64,000 nt of DNA from Hirudo medicinalis (taxonomy: Eukaryota; Annelida; Clitellata; Hirudinida; Hirudinidae). The stretch lies in the NCBI GenBank assembly GCA_011800805.1, contig MPNW01000469.1:92444-156443 (forward strand), given 5' to 3'. The notes under the pieces are model-generated. The model had not been told where the DNA came from, made no database searches, and saw only the letters and a list, made by a program, of their open reading frames with translations. The position numbers and the translations under genes are program-made. Positions 38,044 to 49,584 of this stretch are shown here, in pieces. Every line of letters starts with the position of its first letter. Positions within the stretch are counted from its first letter, which is position 1.

Positions 38044-41000
38044 TCATAGAAACCCTGAGGACTTGAGGAGTGCATCCAATGTTTTATCAGGAACTCTTTC
38101 GTAATTCCTCAGACTGAGGTTAAACGAGACCAATCCTGATGTTTTTGTCCTTAAGGAAGTTGAGAAGTTGTTCAGCTTGGCCAATGGAGCTTGTGCATGA
38201 ATAGAGGCAGAATCTTGGTTGGGTTTTTTTATAACACTCAGAATGTGGCTGTCTCTTTGGGAAAGATCAGAAAGAACTGCTCCCAGGGCATTAGATGTTG
38301 TGGAGATCTGGAATCAACAAATACTAATCTAGAAAAATTGTTGATCAAGAATAACACATGCCATCAACCACAATTACTTTTATCATTGTCAATGATTACA
38401 AAACTTAAAATATTATATCGAAAGATAACCTTAGTTCATCTTGATTAGCAATGATGTTCGCATCACTTACTTCTATTTCCATGATGGGCTGCAAAAGTAC
38501 AGCATTGTCCCTGCTCACAGCTTCCTTGACACATTTTGCAATGCATGAGCTAACCATTGGCAATGAAACTCTGGAGCTGGTTTTAAATTCATGAAGTTCC
38601 ATGTGGACACTTGATATTGGGTGACCAAGGAGGGGTCCTTTAAATAACAAACTTTTATTTCTTAGATGAATAAAATTTGAAGAAATTACCACTCGATCAC
38701 TTTTTAAATTTAGGACAAACGAGAAAGTAAAAGTTGGCTAATATTCAGAACTATTTAAGATAATTATCACCAATTAATACATACCTCTCGAAAATCCACT
38801 CGCAAGACCTTCTTCGATGGCTTTACCGAACTTTGGCCTCAAACCATATTTGGCCAATTCAGATTCTTTCTCGGGTACAACGGTGAACTTTTTTTTGATC
38901 TTTACTGCATCATCTGGATCGACGGGATAGAAAGATGCATCGATTTCCACTGTATGATTGGTGTCGCCCAAGTGCTTTTGCAGAACCACATGAACTTTCT
39001 TGAAGCTCTCAATCGTCTCTTGATATGCAATTTGGAGCGGACCCAAGTCGGCATCAATTCCATACTCCTAAAAGTTTAAACAAGTAAAATTCAATGTATA
39101 CATTTTCCATTTCATAGACAATTTCTTACCTTTAAGATCCGATCCTTGACGATCTCCATGTGCAACTCTCCCATTCCACCAAGAATCGTTTGACCGGTGG
39201 ACTCGTCAAAGGTGACTTTGAGACTCGGATCTTCTCTTGAGAGGCACTGGAGAGCATCGTCAAGAACCTTCTGAGCAGACAGAGTGGGCGGCTCTATTGA
39301 GCAAAAGAAAACAGGTTGCGGCACCTGGATGCTTGGAATGTCATCGATGTTGAAAGACGATCCTTCAGAACTATCGCAGCCGATGAGGACATCGCCAGTG
39401 TGTGTCTGAAGCATGATGTCAGCATCAGGAGTTAAGAGGAAAATGAAAACCAATGAAAATTTAAAAAAAAAAGTGAAAAACTCAAAAGTATCAGCACGTA
39501 GAGGATGACAAGGAAAGACTCAACTAGTGACATGGGTTAGAATAACAGCATCAACAGATAACATGGACATATAGATTACTTCAATAGGAGCAGCTTTCAT
39601 AGTATGCGATTGAGCAGATTTAATAGTATTCTGCTTTGTACTTGATTTAGCAGCTTTCATAGTAATTGTTTCAATTTTCAATTGTTAAATTATTAAACCA
39701 ATCCTAACTAAAATAATAATTACAAGCAAACAAACCAACATGTTTGAGACCTGTGACAGCAACAATGTTTCCAGGATGTTCTTTGTTAATAGATTCAAAC
39801 TCGTCGGCATTAATTTGGTAAATAGTTTCAATCTTTTCTCTGCAGTCTCTGGTGGCATTATACATTGTAGCACCAGAAATCAGTTGACCTGAATAAATCC
39901 TCATGAAGGTTATTGGGTGCTTCTTCTTGTTGTGCATGGTTTTAAAAGCAAAAGTCAGAGCAGTTTTTGGATTGAGACGACTTTTATCTCTGAAAAGTTC
40001 GTCGTGATGTAGCGGATCAGGAAGGTACAAAATTATGGAATTCATGAGTCTTTGGATGCCCTTGTTTCTGAGGGCACTACCACAGACCACTGGCAGAGCC
40101 TGGCATGATATGGTGACTCTCTTAATAGCAGCAACAATCTGACTTTGAGACAGATTTGAGAAGCTAGAATCTTCAAGGTAGTGATCAGCCATGATCTCAT
40201 CAATGTCAGCCAATTCCTCTAGTAATCTGATTCTCTCAGCATGAGCTTCCTCATGAAGCAACTTATCTTGATTAGGGTCCAATATTGTCTTCTGGTAGAT
40301 GCTCCCATCTCCTCCTTCGGCCCATTGACATTTCAGCATCTTCACCAGGTCCACCACACCAGTGAAAGTCTTATTATCACTCGACCATAGCGGCAATTGT
40401 AGAGCCAATGTTTTTTTCCCAAGTTTTTCAGTAATGGATTGTATAGAATCTGTGAAACTGGCAGCCTTTTTATCCATTTTATTTATGAAAGCAATTTGAG
40501 GAATCTTGTATTTCAATGCTTGTTTCCACACACTTAATGTTTGGGCTTCCACACCTTTATAAGAAAATCCAATTGACATTGTTATAAATGGATGTGGTAT
40601 GGATGGAAGTGGTATGAAGAAATAAAGTGGTAATATTTTAATACCATTTGTTTTTAAATTTAATAAAGCCGCATCAATATGAATGTAAATAAGCCATATC
40701 CATATAACATATTCACAATAACTATATAAAAGATGTAAAAGTAGCAAACCTGCTGAAGCATCCAACACCAATATTGCACCATCAAGCACCCTAAGAGCTG
40801 ATTCTACTTCACATGTGAAATCAATGTGCCCTTCAAACATATAAAAAAAAAATACATTGTCAGATACAAAATTAAATCAATTATGAAATTTCTACAGATT
40901 AAGAATACTTTGTATGAAAGGTATTGTAAATTTATCAGTCAACAAAATATGTACAACTTAAGACAGTCATACCTGGTGTATCTATAAGGTTTATTTTATG

Positions 41001-41521
41001 ATCCTTCCATAAAAAATTTACGGCTGCAGATGTTATTGATATTCCACGCTCCCTTTCTTGCTCCATAAAATCAGTCACAGTGTTACCGTCACATACATTC
41101 CCTTAAGCACAAATAATCACATCAATGCTATCAAATTTGTTAAATTTCCATAAATGCATTAAACTCACCTAAGTTCTGGCTAGCACCTGAATAATATAGC
41201 ATCCTCTCTGTTGTTGTAGTTTTTCCAGCATCAATGTGAGCAATGATTCCCACATTTCTAATTTTTGAAATGTCATAGGCTTTAGCTTCACTCGAATCTG
41301 CAATTTAAATTACTTAGACCTCGTTGAAATATCGAAAAATTAAAAAATTATGTAAGAAAACATAAGAAGTATTAATAACCTGATTTAAAATACCTGAAAC
41401 TCGTCCTTAAACAGTGATGAAATCTGAAAAAATATCATGACATTGGCAAATAATGACGACAATCAAAAATCTAAAAAGTAATCCACCACTTGGATGCATG
41501 AATTAGCCTGCTGAATATCAT
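38044..41521 (-). CDS. GFM2: Mitochondrial ribosome-releasing factor 2 (EF-G2mt)
   Basis: Mitochondrial translational GTPase that, with the ribosome recycling factor, splits mitoribosomes after termination. Ten phase-consistent exons give 739 residues (human 779): 41521–41490, 41423–41380, 41297–41169, 41101–40973, 40830–40750, 40554–39740, 39405–39130, 39067–38785, 38637–38471 and 38307–38044. The first two exons make an Arg/Phe/Ser-rich, acid-free leader ([11 protein letters not shown]...) fitting a mitochondrial import signal. G motifs are [18 protein letters not shown] and NKMD. Later blocks are [40 protein letters not shown] and [10 protein letters not shown]. It differs from EF-G1mt in the same positions as GFM2. 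It is head-to-head with the SMIM29 homologue. Confidence 0.95.
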
Positions 41522-41827
41522 GACCCTAAGTTTTTATATTACTATATTTACTATACTGCTATTGAGCTTCGACAAACAAGAAACACACAGAAAGAAACCA
41601 AATTATCGTTCAGAGTAGTTCAAATTTTGTAGACTGGACATTGTATATATTTTAATAATTTTAACAAGATAAGTGGAGACTGCAATGGATTCATCTCGCA
41701 CCTGAATATGGGAGCACATCAAAAGCGCATCTGCAACTTTTGTCAATGGTTTGACACCAAAACGCGTCCCAAATATTTAATTATTTACGAGGATGCTTTT
41801 ATGAACGATGATGTGCCGCAGCGATGA
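41522..41827. promoter_or_regulatory. Shared GFM2/SMIM29 promoter interval
   Basis: 306 bases lie between divergent start codons. The interval contains a 30-base block at 41683–41712 that is also found upstream of the Sox gene (37189–37217). No TATA box is obvious on the SMIM29 side. The shared promoter role is inferred from layout. Confidence 0.45.
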
Positions 41828-42554
41828 ATGATGCTATTTTTGGATTCTAGGAGTGAAATTGAGTCTTCGCGAATTGATATACAATTGCTATCTTTTGATA
41901 AAGAAACGATGAATGGTTCTTCGTACAAAGTCGTTGACAGTCATCCGGACTATATCTTGCCGCCAATGACGATGGAGCCCAATGGCTCGCATTCGCACCC
42001 GGCAAATCATTATGCATCACACTTTCTACTCTATTTTATTATCGCATTTTGTATGATATCCTTGGTTCTGGCCATGGTTTTTCTGGTGAGAATACTTAAA
42101 ATGTAATGAACTTCCTAGCTACAATCTTCCATCATTTTTGTCATGTTTTTACAGGTGGTCTACGTTTTAAAAAGGGCCAAGTGAGACACTTTTTGTTAAA
42201 TTAAGAATGCAAAGTTGCATCCTTAAAATGCATTTGCACTTTTCAAGGCTGAACAGATTGCGGCACCATCTCATGCCTCTGTACAAATTTGATCCTGGAG
42301 ATGATGAACCACAAATGCAGGCTGATCTTCTAGAGGATGATAGAGACCAACAAGTGTTTATAACTTTTAGTTTAACTCAGTAATGTTAAACTTCTGAAAT
42401 GGTGAATTATTCATTCTAAGTTCAGCCATTAAATTGTAATAATCAGACTTATTCAATGCATATTCTTGCTCTTATTTCTCTGCAGATGTTAAGATCTTCA
42501 AACCAGATGAAGCTGAAATTTACTTCCCAGAATTCTGACCCATGTAATGTTTGA
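41828..42554 (+). CDS. SMIM29: SMIM29-like small single-pass membrane protein
   Basis: Homologue of vertebrate small integral membrane protein 29 (C6orf1), whose molecular role is unknown. Four exons are 41828–42085, 42155–42180, 42248–42353 and 42486–42554, giving 152 residues from the first ATG or 125 from the ATG at 41909. One strong membrane segment (HFLLYFIIAFCMISLVLAMV) is followed by the family hallmark RLRHHLMPLYKFDP and an acidic tail. The last exon may instead begin at 42495, after a second AG. That choice keeps frame with a different ending (IFKPDEAEIYFPEF), which looks more protein-like. A poly(A) signal lies at 42565–42570. Confidence 0.8.
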
Positions 42555-42570
42555 GTGACATACCAATAAA

Positions 42571-43927
42571 CCATAGCATTCTACTTCACACTAGTCACAT
42601 TTAGCCAGCTCAAATCGTCATTGCATGATGCAAGCGTCTACAGACACCATTTAGTCATCATTTCCTTTGCATAAAAATTTACAGTAAAATCTTATTGGAA
42701 ATTGGCCGTTGAACTTTCATTGAATCGAATGCCAATGCACTGTCATTGTTATTGTTATCTGCTCAATGATGATTTTTTTATCTTGATTTGAATATTGTTA
42801 AATATTGTGATTAGTTTATCATGCAGACTTCAGTCCCCTTAAAACCACTGTAAATAAGGGTTGAGCAACAGTGTTTTGTAACCTTAGTAATTCAAAGAAA
42901 ATCATTTTGTAGGTGTTTGGATTTCTAATCTTCATTACATGTTTTTATTTGCTTAGTTGTGTAAGGCCATTGAATTCTCTTTGTTTGTGATTCCTGTCTT
43001 TTTAAGCTTGCGCTTGAATGCTATCATATCTGTGGATCACTGATTGTAAATTGTTGTTAATGATAATGATCTCATTTTGTCTGTTATTTGACTAAGTGTT
43101 TTGCACTGAGAGGAGTGTGTAACACGTATGCATGGAGTACATATGGTCATATTTGTATGATAAGCAATGAATATATTACTTCTAGAAATGCTCATAAAAT
43201 TCTGAGCAGAGAGCAGCTGATATCACAGTAGTGATGCACCCATGTGAGTCATCAGTTAAATCTTGTCAAAGTATTATTGATTATTTTGAATGACTGAAGT
43301 TTTGTGTTGCACTAAATTATTAATTTAATTATATCATTTGCAGCCACTGCTAGTAGTCAAGTTCTTGCAAACAATGTATGCCATGAACCATTGTTTTGCA
43401 TCTCTTTATTCATGCCTTTGGAAGGTTTACATATGATGCAAACAATTCACATAATTTGATTATTAATGATTGCTTGTTATTGTATGGCTTGTATTGTTCA
43501 AATGCCCAACTTGGAAATCAAGTCATCTTTTCTTTCATTCTTCCAAGGCATTTTGAGTCTTTTGAATGTGTGTTCTGCATAATGAATTCAACTGAGAATT
43601 AACATTCCCGTGAAATTGAAATCGTTGGTTTGTAAAAATAAATATTTTTCCTACTGTGATTGGAGGCTTTCTTTTGTTGGTGTCGGTGGTGCCACACCTT
43701 TTGAAAATTATGTAATGATAGAATTTGAAAAAAAAAAAGAATATAGATTGCTAGATATTGAGGAAGCGATGACATTAGGATCTGAAGAAAATTTAGGATT
43801 TCTGCTTAGGACTTTTCATTTCTTGGAGAAGTGTCTAACCTTTTTGCCTTTTTTCTTTTCTTGTGTTTGCTGTCAAGACTTTCCCTCTAAAAGTAAGCTT
43901 TCTCAGTTAGTGATGGATCTCTTTAAA
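42571..43927. other. SMIM29–CFAP69 convergent intergenic region
   Basis: AT-rich sequence between two converging genes, probably including UTRs. No exon of any known family is seen on either strand. Open frames at 43396–43942 on the plus strand have no splice context or family likeness. Confidence 0.4.
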
Positions 43928-46900
43928 TCAATTAAGAATTGATGGCACCCTCACATGTGGTAAGGCCTGATTCAAGAAATCTGAAAAGTTTTCTTTTAGC
44001 CACTCTTCCTGCTTTCTAGTTTGTTGTATCTGACAAAGAAAAGCAAAACTTCTGTGAAATCTCATAATTAAATTTAGAGATGTGAGAGGCTTAGAGGCTT
44101 ACAATAGACTATTAATATGATTGATAGGCATTTTCATGATATTCTGTTTTAATGTCACAATAATCCTAAAATTATTGACTTAGAAATCTTAAAAAGATGA
44201 TGTCAGTAGTTTCATCAAAGACTTCTCACTATGGAATATGATGAATAAGACCAAGTCACCTTAGCATAATAGATCTGTTCTTCCGACATGGCAGCTCGTC
44301 CAAGACAACTCAGGATCTCCTGTTGTGTCTCTTGAACCCTGTAATGTTTAGCTTCAATTGCATTTAACATGGCCTGGATTGATTCCCCATCAGGAGCAAT
44401 AGGTTGTATTCCCTCCTCCACCATTTCTTCAATCATTTCCTTCACCACTTCTGCTGACTGGATGGTTGTGAGAATGTACATTGTTTCAGTCACAAACCAA
44501 TTTTACTGAGGCTCATACAAAATTTAAAATAATTCTCTAATGCTTCAAACTTAAGACAATTTCTAATGTTTTAATGCATTGATAGGTACATTGTAAAATG
44601 AGCAGAACTGATTACAAATTACTTTGACATTCATGATTGGAACAATTTGTTAATATTACTGATATCACATGAGAGTTGTGATGGTTTATCCAAAATCTTT
44701 TTGACATCATCAACTTGCCTTGAGATCCAAGTAATTTTCTATAATAGTAAGGGTGATGTGATCTCTGCCACAAATTCCAGGAAGATTTGTAAATCCTACA
44801 ATGAAAGAATTTTTTGCACAAAGTTACAACAACGTATGCTTTGTAATATACAAACCAATTTGATGAAATATGAGATAAATCTTTGATCGTAAGTTCCCAA
44901 AAATCTCAATCACAGAAGCACTAGGGTGGTTGGCAGGCTGCACAATGAGGCATTTCTCCTGTTGTTCTTTTGACAGCAGAGGTGCTTCTAGATCTTTTGT
45001 AGTAAACATTAAACTTTAATGGTTATTAAAATATTTAATAAGGTGTAATTAAAATTACTGATGATGTCCATCCACTTCTAAATGATTAGGTTAGTGTAAT
45101 AGTTAATTTAATAATCAAATTAATGAATCATTGTTGACTGTAAAATCCAATGCTTCAAAGTAAATGCACATTTAACATTATCATCATGACATATTTACTT
45201 TCTTACTTTTGTGATGAACCCACCTACTATTACCCCATTTTCATCTCTTAGCACACCCATCCTTGCTTCTTCATCTCTCCACAACTGGCACAGAAGTTGA
45301 GGAGCAGTTATGAATCCTCCCCTGTGATCAGGCTCCATTCTTGGGCACTTGTCGGCAAGGCATATGCTCTCTCTTTTGATCATCGTAGTTCCATCACTAA
45401 GGCTGACCAAACTATTCAGATAATTTTCATAATCAACCTTTCCTTGCCATGAATTTAATTGAAATGTTGCATTTTCTTTTCCTACGAGATCAATTAAACA
45501 GCCGAGTATCATGGCCTCAAGTTGTGAGGACATTTCTGTACAGAAATAATCAAAGTTTTACTAAGTTACTACAGTTAATAATTGGATACATTTCAATTTC
45601 ATGCCTGCAAAATGATAAGTAGAGCACAAATTCCCCTTTGTTCCAAAAACTGATTTTCTAAGGTTTCACAGCCCACAATGCATGCCCTGCAAATGGAGAT
45701 TAAAAGCTAGCCTCAATGTAATGATTAGTGAAATTATAACAAAAATTTAATTAATTTGTTTAGGAGTTGTGATGACAAAAGGTTTAAAAACTTTTTACAA
45801 AAAGGAAATCATTCCTGGCATCTTCAAGGGTGAGAATTTTAATATGAACAAGGATATTAAGAGAACCAGATGCAGTGGATGGTGGACATGAGGAGATTTA
45901 GTCTGTCAATGTGTGGAGACACAACATCCATGTCCACTGCCAGATATTTCACTAAAACAATTGCTCCCTTTTCTCCAATTGTTTCCTTTAAAATAAATTC
46001 AACATCCCGCAACTAAATTTTTATAAATACAATCATTGTAAGATTTAAATTGCTAATTTGGAATTAAATTGGTCAATTTGTGTTTACTGTACTGAATTTT
46101 GTTATTAATAATATTTGTAGTGATTTATTGAATTTATTGTCTTTTATTTTTAATAATAACCTTTTCTTCATCACTTTCTTCAAATAATATTGAAATGATG
46201 GTCATCAAGTCTGTTTGAATGTGTATGAAACTTCTGTCCACAGTCAGATTGTAATCACAATGGCTGACCAAGTGATCCAGTAATTCTGCAGGCAAACAAA
46301 ACTTAGGTTGTATTTAGCACTCAATTGAAAATGTTTGTGGCACTTTAAAACAAAAAAGCTTTACCCAAAAAAGGATCAATGAACTTGAGTTCAGTAAATT
46401 TCTTCAGAATGTCATCATTTCTTGTGGCAATAAGATTATGGATGATTGTGACACAGGTCTTTAAGAAATATTTATTGCAGAGCATCAGATCATTGTTGAT
46501 TTTGTAATTTGATAATTGATCCACTTGATCTTTAAGATGCAAAACGTATATAAATAATTAAAAGTATAAGAACACTCAATGGCATTTATTTAATTCCAGA
46601 AGTGCATAAACTATTAATATAATCTATTAAATTAAAAAAATGTAAAATATGCAAGTTTTGTAATTGTCAGTATTCACTTGGTTTACAAAATTTACAAACT
46701 TGTAAGTGAACCTTCATCTGCTTGCAGACATGAGTTAAACATGTCAAGGAGGAGCTTTGGAAGATCACATCCAATGGCATCCTTTGTCATCAATGGTGCC
46801 ACTTTGGAGAGCACGGCAAGTGCAAGAGGGTGGAGCTCGTCATACTGTTTGGGGAACCAAAATACTTTGGGGTGAGAAATTGTAGATGAAATATGGTTTG

Positions 46901-49517
46901 AAGATGACTGAGGCGATTCAAAATGCATGCTAGAAGATCTGGATTCCTTAATTGGTCCACTGTGAATATATTTGGACAGAGCCTGGATCAACCGACACTC
47001 TGTGAATACCTGGACATTGATTAGAATAGTTATTTATATGTTCAGATGTCATTTAATTATTCTTCAAAATATCTTTTTTTTTTGAATTAACTAAGGCAGC
47101 ACAAAAAAATTGAACGATATCAAAACAAATGTAAAAATAAATGTTACATTCAATATTACAAAAATTCCAATTTTATAATTTCAATTATGATAATCTAAGG
47201 CATTTGTGAATTTCTTGGAGACATTTATAAGACATTTATAACATGTCACTCAAAATTCATAATATTCATTTTAAAACAAATATCAACTCATTCTCTAACC
47301 TCTAGAGAGCCAGGAACTTTGAATAGCAAGATAATGGCATCAAAAAGCATCAACTTCAACTCAAAATCCTCTTTCTCACAAGGATTCAACTTCATATGTT
47401 TAACTAGCACATTCTGACTTCTCACTGGCATCAGTTGAAAAAAGAGCCAGAAATTGTATTACAAATAATTATATTACAAACAATTATAATACAAATAAAA
47501 AGTTAAACAATTATTAAGTAATTCATTTACTCATATTTTGAAATGCAGATTATCACATTTTATAATGTAATTGTGAACTTCACATGATTTATCTTGAATT
47601 ATTATGTATTAAGCAAAACACAAAATGATACAAATTTTACAAAACATCATAAATCCAAAAATAATCAGCATAAATTTAAAACCAGTAAAAAAATAGATTT
47701 GAAAGAGAAACACCTTCCATGAAGGTTGCAAGCACTGCAATGATCTTCGCAAGGCCAGCCTTAACAAGTGGTACCCCTGCACATTTGGATGCCATCAAGC
47801 AAAAGATCGACAAAAAGTCATTTCTTAGTTGACGATCAGGTTTGCTGAAGGACTTGTTCAAGTATTTGACAAATATGTCCTTGAGGATGCTACAAATGAA
47901 GGTCATAAAAGATGTACATATCAAATAGAATTCAATTCAATAGTAAAGTATTCAATTGCATGATAACTTTAAACGTGTTTGCAAGTTGCAAATTATTTTA
48001 CAATTTATTTTAATTCTTAACATGTTATCTTATCTAACATGAACCTCCTCATAATCAATTAGAGATATTATGATCAAAAATTATCAATTAAAGATGGTTG
48101 TGAAGATGCAATGCAATTGATGACTATAAAAAAATTAAACAAGTAAAAATAATAACCTGAGAGACTAAAACAAAATTAAACAAGTAAAAATAACAACCTG
48201 AGAGACTTTTCATCGGCAAGTTGTTGAGACAAAAGTGCACTTATTCCATGCTGCACGAGATTCCACAGCACTTGACTGACCACCAAAATCATCCTCGAGT
48301 TTTCCTTTTCCACCTCCTCATCCAGTGATCGAATCAACTGAGGGATTATTTCACATCCCAGCATTTTGTTGCAGCCAACCTCTGGTTGAAAATTTTCTTA
48401 CTACTATTATTATTTGTGTTCAAATTCAATTATTAATAATAATAACAAATAAACTATAATAATAATAAATGAAGTATTATTTAATAAATGAACTATTATT
48501 ATTATTATTAACGTCGTCGTCGTCATCATCATCATTATTATTATTATTAAGTAAATATTAATTACAATGAATTCCATTGCTTACTTCAGGCATTCTTATT
48601 TAAGATTATGCATTTCCAAGTAATTTTCATATAATTTTAAATAAATATAATGAAACATTTAAAAACATCATTACTGCTCATGGTGATTTTATCCCAGATA
48701 ACTGTAGATTGGAACATCTCATCATTTTGACATATTTTAACATTTTTCTGATGCTACTTCGCAGTGCCTTACAATTTAACTATTAATAATAATATAATAA
48801 TATAATAATAATATAATATATTAATAATAATAATATAATAATGATAATATTATAATAATAATAATAATATAATATAATAATAATATTATTATTGTTGCTG
48901 TTGCTGTTGTTATAATTGTTATTATTTGTTATTATGTGCTAGTGAAATGCAAACATCAGAACTAATATGCCAATCCTGTAACCATCTCATCTTGTTGCCT
49001 ATACACCTTTGCATCATCTTCAAAACCTCCTTAATGACCTATCATACTCTAGCTACATCCAACCCTCCCTATCTCAACCGCCTCATTCACTGCCGCCAAA
49101 TCCCTGACCATCTTCGTTCAATCCTCCGCAATTCATCTTCACCAACCAGTCCACAGACCATAGTCAATCGAGGCTTCACCTATGCCTCTCCTGCCATCTG
49201 GAACGACATTCCCCCCATCATCAGGTCTCAACTTCAACACTTGAACTCTGCTGCTGCTGTTGTTGTTGTTGTTATTGTTAATGTTGAATAAAGTCACCTG
49301 TACTTGAGAGTGACATCATCAATTCATGCAAAACACATTATTATTATTATTATTATTATTATTGTTGTTATTGTCATTGTCATTATCATTATCATTATCA
49401 TTATTATTAATATTATTAATGTTGAATAAAGTCACCTGCACTTGAGAGTTACATCATCAATTCATGCAAAACACATTATTATTATTATTATTATTATTAT
49501 TGTTGTTGTTGTTATTG

Positions 49518-49584
<67 letters not shown>

